Below, piece by piece: positions 32,351-44,073 of a stretch of 46,915 nt of DNA. Location of the stretch: the NCBI GenBank assembly GCA_015039315.1, contig WIDE01000018.1, positions 313,400 to 360,314 on the forward strand, written 5' to 3'. The notes under the pieces are model-generated. The model was not told the origin of the DNA, did no database searches, and saw only the letters and a program-made list of their open reading frames with translations. The translations under genes and the position numbers were made by a program. Every line of letters begins with the position of its first letter. Position 1 is the stretch's first letter. This stretch comes from Clavulina sp. PMI_390. Taxonomy: Eukaryota > Basidiomycota > Agaricomycetes > Cantharellales > Hydnaceae.

Positions 32351-32814
32351 GGTCGGGAGGGCAGCGGGCTCGTAAACTCAACTTGCTGAGGATTAAGTAG
32401 TTATCATAGATTTTATAGGGCGGCAAGAGTACTTGAGACGATCCTGCGCCACCTCAGGCGTTACGCAGCACGGGAGAATCACTGGAAGCAGCTGATCAAT
32501 TTACTTCAGTAGAAGGGAACCAGCTGAACGGAAAGACTAACCGGGGTAACGGCCCCAGAAGACACAGACAAATACCTAGGAGGGGCTTGCGTGCATCGCC
32601 GGTTACAATATGAATAGCCCAGGTGCACCAACTTCTTTTTCATTACCAGCATTTGCAACCCTCAGCACAAGTGATGCTTTTCTTCTTGGCGTGTTGCTGT
32701 CACGGTGACGGTCTCATCTAATCTGCTCACGGCGCGGGACCGAGGCCTCCTATCTCACGCGACCATCCATCCATCCCAACCATCCTTCGTCCAAACAGCC
32801 TTTGCGAGTCTACG
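32351..32814. promoter_or_regulatory. Divergent promoter region, P450-4 / DUF1776-like gene
   Basis: About 460 bp between opposed starts. On the minus strand ccctataaaatc (TATA at 32411-32417) lies about 65 bp upstream of P450-4. No clear TATA for the plus-strand gene. Confidence 0.5.
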
Positions 32815-34672
32815 ATGTATCCTGACTACCCGGACTCACATCCTCGGCCTGTTCCACCTCAGCTCACGATTCCTGGCGTCTCCGGTCCTGGGCCCGCTGA
32901 TCCTGGTAACAGTGGAAACGGCAATGGACATTGGGCTCCGAATTTCTGGCTGCTGCTTTTGAGCGTTGTCGTCCAAACTATTGCGCGCATTCAACTATGG
33001 GTCGCGTGGCAGCTCGAATGGGCCTATTCTACAGCATTTTCGATCTTGTGTTTCTTTACGCGAAGGGCGAGTCGAGCACGGTTCGAGCCTGAGAGCACGG
33101 CCGTGGTGGTTATGGGCGCTGGAGAAGGTGTGTATTGCAATTTATTCCAGCCATGGGTGAATGTGGAACGAATTTGACCATTATGCCCTTCGCTATTATT
33201 CTTCCACCTCCTGTCCCCGTCGATGCTGCAGGTCTTGGACGTATGCTCGCGCTCAAGCTGGCCACCGCGGGGTACACCGTATTTGCCTGTCTGCCGCATG
33301 GTACGAACATTGGCCCATCAACCACAACCTGATCCACCTCCTAACTTGACATTCCGCCCTTTCATTTTGGGAAACAATGCCCGATCAACCTGAATTCCAC
33401 GCTGCTTGTGTGCACATCACGATCTGCCACGCACCGTCCACCGGTCGCGGCCAGACATCCCTACCCCGGTCGGACACCGCACGACGTCCTCCATCTCTCC
33501 CCTCTTGTACGTCTGGCACAGTCGCAAGGCGCAATCGAGCGATACTATCGAAGGCACTATTGTCCCACTGGTTTTCGACCCGTCTGCCCCTGAAGAATGC
33601 GAGCGCGCCAAGGACACTATTCGCGCGTATTGCACACAACACGACGTCACGCTCCGCACACTGCTTGTTCCGCCGATGGAGATGACTCCGCCCCGGACGC
33701 ATGAGCTGATTGGCGCTAACAGCGCAAATGTCTCTCCCGGATTGTCGCCCGTAACTTCGACATTTGGTTTGACGACTGTAGGAGTGGCGATGAGTGGTGT
33801 GGGGATGTCTGCAGGTGGTGGAGCATTGTGGAAGCCTACAAAGAGGACGCTACAACCTACCACGCAATTACTGCAAACCTCACAGACAACGATGCACGAT
33901 GCGATGTCCAAATCCATCTTCCAACCCCTGGGTCTTGTTCAAGCTTTGGCTGGCATGCTGCACGAGGCGCGCAGCCAAGTCTTGTTCATCTCTGGATGCG
34001 ACGAGAGCAGTTTCCGACGTGAGCGCCCGTGTTTCCACTTCCTATATAGTCAACTGGAAAGCAGTGCTGACATCTCACTTCTTCTAGCATCGCAGGGAGT
34101 GAGTGCACTATGTGATGCAGCTCGAGAACGCACGGCGGAAACATTGCAGGCTGAACTTAGCCCTCTGGGCATCCAAGTTTCGCATGTCGTCGTTGGTGAG
34201 TGGAACTGGCTAGATATCTGCACTTCACTTCTTATCTTCGTTCTCACGCTCAATTATGCAGGTCCTCTTCAATCAAGAGCAGTACAAACAGCAAACCCAG
34301 AATACAGCGGCTCTGGTGAGCATTGTCGATTCTCCCTCTTTTTATTTTTCCCTCACTAATGTTGTCTCCAACAGTGGGCTGGCGCCGCATCCTAGCATTC
34401 ATCTCCCTCTTGTGGGCTATCGACGAGCAAACATGCTTCAAGCTTGTCAAGAGTGCCATCGAAGCAAGGTAATGCGTTTGACCTCATTGATTAGTCGGTA
34501 GTGTTTCTGGCTCTGATGTCCGCCTTTTATTTGCTGCTGCCTGCACATGCTCAGGTATCCTCGATTATCGTATCACTTTGGTATCGATGTCCTCGCACAG
34601 GACATCGCGTTAGCATACTTCCCAGCAAATTTCCTCGATCTCGCGAGAAGAGCTATCCCCAACACTGCTTAG
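32815..34672 (+). CDS. DUF1776-like SDR-fold membrane protein
   Basis: Fungal protein of uncertain role with a degenerate short-chain-dehydrogenase fold. Seven exons in phase: 32815-33127, 33232-33300, 33455-34018, 34088-34195, 34262-34315, 34375-34468 and 34555-34672, giving 439 aa. A Pro-rich N-terminus precedes a hydrophobic segment (WLLLLSVVVQTIARIQLWVAW). A Rossmann-like start follows, VVVMGAGEGLGRMLALKLATAGYTVFACL, with the glycine pattern split over exons 1 and 2. Later parts include SPLLYVWHSRKAQ, GTIVPLVFDPSAPEE, a low-complexity Gly/Ser loop, and ALAGMLHEARSQVLFISG. The C-terminus is LARRAIPNTA. The canonical YxxxK active site is not evident, so catalysis is doubtful. The DUF1776 assignment comes from overall pattern and is moderate. 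Confidence 0.65.
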
Positions 34673-34938
34673 CTGACCGCTTCAGTCGATGCCAGTCATT
34701 CACGATTTTTTTTTTTTTACCATAACGAGCAAATCCCTCATACCCAATGTGCTTGTAATTGTACGAATGGCATGCGTATAGATGTATTCCATATGATGGT
34801 GTTCATTAGATGTGAATCATGTAGTTTACTTCAAGGTAACCCCTCTCGCAACCCCATCAAGTTGTATCGTGTCCGATTCTAGATGAAAGATGACTCATTC
34901 TATGTCAGGTTTCTCAGCGAGCAAATCTATGTCTTTCT
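34673..34938. other. Convergent 3' UTR spacer
   Basis: 266 bp between converging stops. Includes a T12-13 homopolymer near 34710. No gene. Confidence 0.4.
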
Positions 34939-36696
34939 CTATTGTATGCCCGGTCCATACGCCTCCCAAACCAGGAATCCTACACCCCATGGCCCTACGC
35001 GACCAAGCGTTCTCAGTAGAGGGTATACCCGGGACTGCCAGCTGCGCACTGTGGACGCAACCCCCTCGGACGACTCTGCTGATGGAGAAGCAGGGGACAT
35101 GAAGAAGGCACGGATGCCGCCTGATGAATACACCCTTTGGATCAGCATTGGGAGTGGCGGAACTTTGTCTGGGCGTAGGCGCGCGATAGCGGTCTGGGTA
35201 GGGGGATGTGATGCTGGTGGGGCAGAGTGAGGGGTAGAAGGAGAGGGTGAATGGGAAGAGGTTGTGGTAGGGGTGAGCTTGGCTGATGATGGAGTCGGAG
35301 AGGATGCGGCAAGGTTCTCAGCCGAGTATATGTGCCATTCACGGCGAAGGATATCAAACGGTCGTCCTGCATATTCATATGCGATACCAGCAATAACTGT
35401 CCGAATGAAGGGACAAGGGATGTGTCAATGCCGATTCTTGACTCCCAAGAGAGATGAACGCTCACCTCCTCCCGTTACGAGAACGGTTCCTTGGGCGACT
35501 CTTGCTATTGTCGGTGCTCGAATCTGATTATTGGCGTGCGCATAGTCATCTTTCGAATTGACGATCGATTTCACGGTCCATGATTGACCGTATATCATGG
35601 ACTCTATCGCATGGGACGTATGGATGGCTGCTCGACGCGAGACATCAAAGATGGCGAAAAATAACCCATAGCCTATAGTTTCGGTAAGTAACAGACCCTT
35701 AAACCCGATGAAATTAACTGATTCTCACCAAAAACGTCCTTCGCAAGGCCCCATCCCCAGCCATTCCATCCTGCACAAGATGGTCAACAGTGTCAGAGAA
35801 TGGCACCCTGAAGCCAAGATGATGGAACTCACCTCTTCCTGCCATCTCTCGCAGCTCATTTGCAACAAGCTTCGCTTCGCGCATATCGCTCAATCTCATA
35901 CGGACAGGCTTGTACGCTCGAGCATCTGCCAGATTCGCAGGATCGACAAAGACCTCTCGCCACGCATGACGCCAGCCAGACACACTGGTGTCATGATTAA
36001 AAGAGCCTCGCTCCATAAGTATTCGGACATTTTCGGCGGGTGCACCAGCTAAAGCCTGGATCGCCCCTGCTCCTGCGCCAGAAACCGCCGCGATGACTAG
36101 AGGAAGAAAGGGTGAGATTACAGGGAAATAGATTGTTTTCGTGAACACGACAGCAGTACCCACGTGTGGAGGATGTTTGGGGGTAGCTGGAGGTGAGTTC
36201 AGAGCCGATTACTGTATAGGACGTGAATAGAAGGGTCCCAAGAGCGGTGTTGATTATTAGGGGTGGGACAAAGTGACGAGGAAGGACTGAGAGCTGCAGT
36301 ATATCAGGACGAGATGCTACATAATAATTGAAGAAGAGTGTAGAGACATACACCGTGTTGCTTGATATGCTGAGTGATATACTTAGGAGTCAAGGATGCG
36401 CCATCTCGTTGCGCCGCATACCGCAAAGAGGTCCAGCCACTTTTGGAGAAAGATTGTGAGTCAACAGGGGGTCCTAGAGTTCCATACAGTAACTAATATA
36501 CTCACCTAGCCTTACTTGGCCTGAACAATCTTACAGGTCGGCTGAAGTATAATGCCAGAGTACGAATGGAGCTCCGAGCAATACCAGCATAGAGTGAGTT
36601 GCTGTCAGTTGCATTGGAGCCCGTTCCAGCGCCGGCATCCCCAGAGTCGCCCCCAAGAGCCTTTTCTTTACGGGTGAGATTAAGCGGGGTGGTCAT
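34939..36696 (-). CDS. Mitochondrial-carrier-like (SLC25-fold) protein
   Basis: Probably an atypical member of the mitochondrial carrier family in an organelle membrane. Starts MTTPLNLTRKEKALGG at 36696 and has about seven exons (exon 1 is 36506-36696), ending GPGIQ at 34939. Carrier-like segments: PPLIINTALGTLLFTSYT; then AAVSGAGAGAIQALAGAPAENVRILMERG (about 36010-36100) with the P-x-E carrier signature; then GWGLAKDVFGYGLFFAIFD and GGVIAGIAYEYAGRPFDILRR (about 35340-35400) with P-x-D. A Ser/Thr/Pro-rich insertion interrupts the third repeat. The C-terminus PWGVGFLVWEAYG resembles a last carrier helix. Substrate unknown. It shares a 146-bp divergent promoter with MPP10. Confidence 0.6.
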
Positions 36697-36842
36697 CGAC
36701 CGAGCATCCGTCGACTGCTCCTAAGTACCCGTCAGTTTCGTGCCGAAGTTGTTTGGTTGGAATGGACAGTCTGTTTGTGCCGAAGATGCAGTGGCTGTGC
36801 AATTTTCTCTCAACTTCTTGTTTTGACAATCGCTCCGGCTGA
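36697..36842. promoter_or_regulatory. Divergent promoter region, carrier-like gene / MPP10
   Basis: 146 bp between opposed start codons. No TATA box, as common for housekeeping genes. Confidence 0.5.
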
Positions 36843-39831
36843 ATGACTTCTGTGGCCGATGCGACTGCAGTCGTAGAAGACTACTATCCTGATCTCATCC
36901 CGCTTGTTGAATCTGTTAGGGAAAGATCTGAGGGCCTAGCCACTGGAGACTACCAAATCAGAGACTCTGCTCTTCGTGCAGAGAAGTTTGCTTTTGACCA
37001 TGGTGCGCAAGATCGTATGCGCTGAACCCACTTCTACAAAGTAACACCATTGCTCTAAAACCCCTTAGCTATCTCACACGAGTCATTAGCCAAACCGTAT
37101 ATTAATGCTCTACTGAAGACGCTACAGAACTACGAGGCTGCGCCTCAAACCCGCTCCCAGACCAAAGCTGCTCTCGAGAACAGCGGTCCCAAGCCCCCTC
37201 CTCCAGCACTTCCCCCATTCGAATCTACTCCCCTTGACTCGTTATTCCTCGATGGTATGAACTCGGACCAGATCTGGGAACAGCTAGAGCTCAAGACCAA
37301 GAACTTACTCAAGGTTTTAGACTCTATTGTCGCCCCCGATGAAGACCCTGACGCTGCCTCTGATGAATCGAGTGACTTCGATGTTAAAGATGCGCGCGCT
37401 GTTGTGGGAGCGGACGACGACGACGATGATGACGAGGACGGCATGGATCTCGACATGGACGATATCGGAAACTATGACGATATTGACTCTGAAGAAGATG
37501 ACGATGAAGATTTTGATGAAGACGAAGAAGGTCTTGAGCTGGATGATGACCTGGACTTCGAGGATGATGGAGAAGAGGGAGACGAAGACGAATCCAGCGA
37601 AGGAGAAGAGACCATTGCCCCGCTTCGAGGCGAGGGTATTCCAGATCTTGATCTCGACCGACCACGGGGAGGCCGCTCATTGGCTGCTTCAAGGAGGTAA
37701 TTTTCCACCCACCTAAATTGCTGCCTCGTAAACTATCTCTAACTGAAGTTGATCAGACCATCACACCCAACCCTCGATGATGCCTTTTTCTCTATAGACG
37801 ACTTCAATCGTGAGACTGAAGCGTTGGAGTCGAAGACTCGATCCAGTGGCTCCCTTGATGCAGACGATGAGGATGCCACGGAGGACGTTGATCTTTTCGC
37901 TGCCGTCGACGATGCTCCGCAAGCCTTCGAAGAGGACGATGAGGAGGATATGTCTTCATTCAGTACGTACTCTTGCTGTCCTATGGTGCCTCTCTCTCTC
38001 TGCTATGCAATATACTGATCCGGTCGTATAGACCCGTCCTACAAAGACTTCTTCGCGCCCCCTCCACGACCTCCACCATCATCGAGCAAAAAACGTCCAC
38101 ACTCAGACCCTTCCTCCTCGTCATCTGCGGGCCCGTCTTCTTCAGCGTCCGCAAAGAAAGCCAAACTCGATTCTACCTCCTCTGAGTCATCGACAATTCC
38201 CAAGAAGCGCGGCGTCTCTTTTAGCGACAATGTCCGTGTTAGAACAATCGCGGCGCGGAAAAACACTGCAAAGGAACGCCTAGAGCTATATCGTCGTATG
38301 GGTATGGCGAAAGGGATTCCGGGTGAGGTGCTGGATTCGGCAACGTTCGAGGAAGTATCCGAGGAAGATGATGGCGAAGATGATGATGATGGTGATGATG
38401 ATGATGATGACGAAGGGGAAGAAGTCGACTGGGATATGGATCGATTCGACGATGTCGATGGTTTAGATGAGGATGCCTATCTTGATGAAGACGAGAATGA
38501 GGACGATGACGACCTTGATTCGGAGTCGGACCCTGACCTTGATGATCCATCCGAGGTCGGCGTAGAGACAATCCAGAGACTGAAAAGTGATCTCTTCGAT
38601 GACGAGGAGTCGGTGGACAATGATCCTGGTGGGTTTTCTCTATCATCCCCTCTAGCTACGAACTCCTGACCTTCCTGCGGATCAGCCGCCGCCAAATCGG
38701 CACACGCCAAACGCCAAGCAGCACTCGCAGAGGAGATAGCTTCCTTCGAGGCCGAGAATGTTGGGCAAAAGGATTGGACGCTCATGGGTGAGGCCACCTC
38801 TCGATCACGGCCAAAGAACTCCTTGTTAGAAGAGGATCTCGACTTTGAGCGCCAAGGAGGTGCAAGAGCAGCGCCTGTCATGACGGAAGAAGCGACAAAG
38901 ACTCTGGAAGATATGATCAAAGCTCGGATTGTCGATGTAGGTGGAGCCTTGGCTCACTCAGCCTTCCTCACGCCAGAACGTTGTGTAGTGACCCTCTTTT
39001 TTCTGCCACCCTAGGGTCGCTATGATGATGTGGTTCGGAAGCGAGTTGTCGAAGATGACAAGGCGTTCCTTCCTTCTCGCATGTTTGAATTGGATGGGAG
39101 CAAATCGTCTCGTTCTCTCGCACAATTATATGAGGATGAGTTCGCCGCGACCCGGGACGGGACAGGCGTAGTTGACGACCGCGATGGCAAACTCGCCAAG
39201 GAGCACGAGGAACTTGACAAGTTATGGAATGCGATCTGCTACAAGCTCGACGCGTTGAGTAATGCGCACTTCACCCCCAAAGCAGTATGTTTCATTTCCC
39301 TTTTTGCACTTATCTGCAGTGATGAAACTAATCTGTCCACCACTTGCAACCCTCCAGCCTTCAGCCGAGATTACGACAATCTCAAACGTCGCTACCACCT
39401 CATTAGAGTCCGCCCTCCCTACCACATCCTCTACCTCTACGCTTCTTGCACCCGAAGAAGTACTCGCGCCCTCGAAATCCGACCCCCGCGACCGCTCCGA
39501 GCTCACCCCTGGTGAAAAGCGTTCTGCGCGCTCCAAAGAGCGGAAAAAGCGGAAGAAGGCATCCGATGCCATCAAATCGTATGTTGCGTCGCGTCCAGGG
39601 GGTGGCGGGAGGCGCAACAAGACCGCGAGCGAGAAGAAGGAGAAGGATGAGGCTCTTCGGACCCTGGTAAAGAGCGGGAAAGGGGTTACCGTTGTCGGTA
39701 AGGAGAGCGCGAATGCCAAGCGGGCCCCAACGGGGATAACCAATGGAAAGGGCGCGAAACAGGGCCAAGCTGCCAGAAGAGGGGAAGATAAGGTGCCTAA
39801 TGGAGTGACTGGGGCAGGGTTGAAGTTGTGA
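36843..39831 (+). CDS. MPP10: U3 small nucleolar ribonucleoprotein protein MPP10
   Basis: Nucleolar component of the small-subunit processome needed for early 18S pre-rRNA cleavage. Seven exons in phase: 36843-37014, 37069-37696, 37757-37962, 38032-38628, 38686-38936, 39015-39284 and 39358-39831, giving 865 aa. Family blocks: LDGMNSDQIWEQLELK, RPSHPTLDDAFFSIDDFNRETE, NPSYKDFFAPP, GVSFSDNVRVRTI, AENVGQKDWTLMGEATSRSRPKNSLLEEDLDFE, and GRYDDVVRKRV. Two long Asp/Glu tracts (about 37400-37610 and 38350-38540) and a Lys/Arg-rich C-terminus (EKRSARSKERKKRKK) follow the known layout of acidic regions and basic tail. The length exceeds the roughly 600-680 aa of well-known orthologs, mostly through the acidic tracts. 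Confidence 0.92.
38370..38412 (+). repeat. GAT-rich trinucleotide tract within MPP10
   Basis: A run of gat/gac codons coding for consecutive Asp in the second acidic region; imperfect microsatellite. Confidence 0.6.
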
Positions 39832-40193
39832 ACTCCATCAATCACTACCGCTGCTCCCCACTTTTTTCCTTGTCAATTTGTATCTGGTTCTGCCCCTGTC
39901 ATTTTGCGTCACTAGCTAGGCGTCATCTCAGCTCACACTTAGCAGCTGATAGATAACGGCCGTGTGTGTGGTCCATAGAATGCACCTATCACTGCTGGCT
40001 AAACTAAAGCCAGGCTCCTTCAAATCTATCATACGGATAACTGGTCATATTTCGCTGCTCTGATTCTCGCTATTCCTTGCTATCCTCTACTCGATTTAAG
40101 AGTCCAAGGTACACTCTGAGTAACACATCGCAGTACGTATCAAGTTCGAAGTGGTTCACCCTTCACCGGTGTTGACTCTTCGTAGGGTCCTAA
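39832..40193. other. Convergent spacer, MPP10 / NLR-like gene
   Basis: About 360 bp between converging stops. Nothing recognised; presumably both 3' UTRs. Confidence 0.4.
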
Positions 40194-43100
40194 TTAAGTG
40201 AGCCAATGACCGGAAAAGCTGATCATCGGTTGGAGCTGCTTGCTACTCAGACCACCATGCTCCTTGAGCAGAGACCTGATCGGCGTGTTAAGGGGTTTAA
40301 GACGGCTTCTGTTGAGTGAGGGGACCCTACGTGGCACTTCTAAGATATCCAAAGGTGTGTTTCCATTACAATCACAGACATTTGGATCAGCCCCTGCGTC
40401 AATGAGAAGTTTGACCGCCTCAGTCCAACGCCGAGCCTGAAGGTCCTTGGAGGGGGGAAGATGACGCATATAGCGCAAGCATATATTGTGCAGAGGCGTC
40501 CTCCCTTTCCAATCCACACTATTGAGAGGAACTGTAAAAGAAAGGAGAAGCCTCAATGGTGGCAAAATATTATCCTGGTATCTTGCAATGATATGAAGGA
40601 CTGTCTCTCCTAGGTTGTTAGAGATACTGGGAGTGGCTCCAGCATCGAGCAACAACTGTATATTGTGAGGAGTTATTGTTGGACGTCTCCCAAGACTCAA
40701 CAGCGGTGTATTACCCTCGTTATCAATAGCGTTGACTGGAATTTGATGGTGAAGTAAATGCTCGATATAAGGATCCGGTTGGTTGTATCTACCGATCACT
40801 AGGTGGAGGGCCGTTGTCCCCAATGAGCTTCGAATGGTTGGGTCGCTACCAGCGTCAAGCACCAAGCGCATAGTCTGCGGACCACACCTATCATTATTTG
40901 CTAGGTGGAAAAGCGGCGTGGCCCCATCGGCATCACCAATGGAAAGGAGGTCTGATTTGGCCGTGCCCAACCTTTGAATCAAAAGCTCCCACATGGCGTG
41001 ATAACTCAAGGAGTAGGTAGGAGTGCGGATATTGGGCCAAATGATGTCACGATTGGGATGAGCCTGGCCGCCACTTCCCGCGCCTGCGATGAGGTGGATG
41101 ATAGTGACGGCAGAATGGCTGCCCAAACCCACCTTGACACGATAAAAATCGGTCCAATTATAACCACAGTCGAGAAGGATAGTGTAACTTGCAATATTAC
41201 CGCGCAATACAGAGTAAAAGATGGGAGGAAGTCCGGCATGATCCAGAATGTTATGTGACTCTGGGTCAGCCTTGGTCAGCTCTTCTACACGGTCAGATAG
41301 CCCAATCCGAGCTGCCCAGTGCAGAGGGGAATCAACAGCATGCTCATCCATCCAAAAATGTCTAGCCCATGCCATAAACGACGCTGATTCGAAGGAAAGA
41401 AATTCAGAGAGCGCAGGTGTCGTCTCTTGCGATTTCGATGCCATATCAGCGGCAACCAGGTACCAGGAGGTATCAGCATACTGGGAGAGGTAAGGGAGAC
41501 TTGGGGAATTGGCGGGGTCGATTGCACTCAAAAGCACAGTGATCAGAGTCGATGAGGCTCTGATGCGGTCCGTATGATAAAGTGGACGAGGATTTGATGA
41601 CGGTTGGGCAAGTAACACCGGGGAAGGAGGAGATAAATGGTCTAATGTGGCCATCAAATACTCCTGGACGGTAAAGTGAATGAATACTATGCTATCGTTG
41701 AACCTACCGCATGGGGAGTACCGATGCACTCGTTTTACAAGCGGAAGCTGGTCAAGGATAGCAAGCGCCATCTCATCTTTGGACCCAGATGGCGAAGCGC
41801 CAAGCAAAGGCAGCGAGCTCGGAGATAAGTCAAGCTTGCGCAAGTCGAGCAAGAACATCTCAACCACAGCTTCCCAAGGTATTGGGTAAGTGGCAGCCAC
41901 CATACACTCGAAGATATGGCGAATTATGGGGGCAAGAACTTCATGGAAGTGAGAAAGAATCCCGTCATAAGTAGAAGAAAGGCTTGATGGAAGTTGTGCA
42001 AGCACCTGCTGCACTTGTGAAGGAGGACAACGTCGAAGAGTCTGAAGCTGTAAATCGACCCAGAGAAACCTAGAGGCAGATTCTAAATAAGCGTGTGCCT
42101 AGGACATTAGTCGGTCATCTCACATGTCATCTGATTGTTTGAATAGTGTTCGCGCTACCTCGGCCCTAAATTCTCGGCTCCAACCAAGACGCTTGGGACC
42201 GTATTTCGGTTTATCAAGCTCGAGAGAGATAAATTTCCAGAGGGTGTTGCGATGCTCTTGCGTATGAAGAGACTCACTGTGGGTACACAGTTTGTGGGTC
42301 TCGAAAAATCCTCGGATATCTGTTTCGGGGCGGCTCGTGACGAATAGACGAACATCTCCAAGCTCGCCTGAGCGAATGATCTCCTGAAGGAAAGGAAGTA
42401 GAAAGTCTTCGCGATCATCGTTGCACTCATCGAGCGCATCGATGACTAAATATCTGGTTCCTGATGTGGCAAGAATCCGGAAGAGGATAGCTTTGAGCTC
42501 ACTGATCTTGGCTCGAGGTGTGCCCAGCTTTCGCTTTTCAGACACAATTTCACATGCATCCGCCGTAGACATCTCGGCTTGCACAGTTAATGTGCTGACA
42601 AGAGATGAAAGTAGACCGAGAAACGATTGCTTCGCAGTGTCGGTGAAGTTGAAGTAGAAATATGCGAGGGAAGTGTCAGTTTGAGTTTTAGTGTAGTTCT
42701 CCAGGTAGTTAATCACAGCAGAGCTAAGTTGAGGTTGCCCAGCGCTATTATTAACAGAGCGATTGGCGGACTGATCCGATGGAGCTCACCATAAAACACT
42801 TTTTCCAACGCCCGCTGAAAAATACATTATTAGCTCGTTTAGGAAAGCTACAAGGGCGATTCTGAACGCACGCTGAGCCCACACCCAAAAGAAGCCTCGC
42901 TCTTGTTTTACCCATTGCCTGAACTTTTCACTCTTAAGGAACCAATCGGCATGTCCTGGAACTCTTGATCCGCTGGTGGTTCGCTCATCATGATTTGTAG
43001 AAGGGTCTGGCGCATCAAGCCAAGTGCGGAGCTCGTCGTTTCCTAGGGAGTGGATTCAATGTCAATCCCAGCTAGATTAAGAGTAGCAACTTACGCAGAT

Positions 43101-44073
43101 TGTCGACGAGAAGATCGGTCCTACCATCGACTAGCGATTTAACACTAGCATTAGAGTGGCCACCAACGCATAAGATTTGTCAACTCACCAATTGTTACTA
43201 CATCTAGTGTGCGGCCGATTATCGTGAGAGTCTCTTCATTGAGGACCTCATCAAGCTGTTTGAGCGCATCCCGAACTTCCGAGTCGCCAAAGATGACTTT
43301 CTTGTAATCCTCTAATAGCGGCATATGAGTGCCGCTCGATGACATATACGAACTGTACGCACTGAATCTTCGGGTTATGACCCTAATGAAGCGCCATTTG
43401 GTTTTCTCCATATCATAGAATTTCACGAAGAGCGCGATGATCTTCATTAGCTGCGTTAACGCGCGAACAGAAATATCGCGAAGTGGCTGGTTGATTGCTT
43501 GAGCGTTGAGATGGCCCTCAAGGCGAGTCAGAAAGCTTTCAAGCTTCATCAAAAGGAGATTGAGGTCATCATAAGATTTCGATAGTCCATCTACCGCCTA
43601 TAATCACAGCCATATCTCGTCAGCTCTCGTAGCGATCACTATCAACACTCGAATGTTCGGAGCTCTGGATAACTAACCTGCAGCAGACGTGCCACCGCAA
43701 CAAATATACCACGGCCCCCAGGAACACTACTCTGAAAGACTGTGAGCGGAGGCTGCACAGACTTAGAACGATCTCCACTCACTGAAGCAGCCACTTCGGA
43801 TGCGGTGTCTATCACCGCCTGAACCACGCGCGCTAGAGGCTTGAATGCACTCCGGATCCTCTCACCCTGCTTCCTGAACACCTTGAGAGCGACTCCTCGA
43901 GATTTGAGGAGGCTCTCAACATCCTCTATTGACGAACACTTTAGAACTTGCTTGTCATATGTTGAGTCAATAAGAGGACGGCTCGTGATGGATTGATAGT
44001 TTTCGATCGCGTCCTCCCAAAGCTCATGAAAAGCGAGAGGTCGAGGTTGTTGGTCCCCAGCGGCGGGGTCCAT
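40194..44073 (-). CDS. NLR-like STAND protein: Goodbye-type N-terminus, NACHT, ankyrin repeats
   Basis: Fungal NOD-like receptor architecture, a class linked to non-self recognition and incompatibility. Seven exons in phase: 43678-44073, 43189-43597, 43095-43130, 42872-43042, 42790-42814, 42124-42723 and 40194-42069, giving 1170 aa. The N-terminal helical region (ELWEDAIENYQSIT...FKPLARVVQAVIDTASEVA) resembles the Goodbye-like domain. The NACHT has Walker A FWVWAQPGVGKSVL (about residues 335-347), Walker B YLVIDALDECND (about 437-448), LFVTSRPE, and MFLWVDLQLQTL. A winged-helix-like region (VFIHFTVQEYL) follows. Then come about five to six ankyrin repeats (GATPLFHLAN, GTTALHLVIG, GNTPLLSLG, GETVLHIIA, GRTPLHNIC, GNTPLDIL). 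Walker A is encoded on a 25-nt microexon. The start MDPAAGDQQ at 44073 is the best supported. Confidence 0.85.
42790..42814 (-). other. 25-nt microexon encoding Walker A of the NLR-like protein
   Basis: Flanked by a tttttcag acceptor and a gtgagc donor (minus strand). Joined to neighbours it encodes PGVGKSVLC in phase; the surrounding introns contain stops or lose the motif if retained. Confidence 0.82.

Noticed and set aside
39222..39845. 207-codon minus-strand open frame opposite the end of MPP10
   Set aside because: Composition mirrors the basic C-terminus of MPP10; no family pattern.
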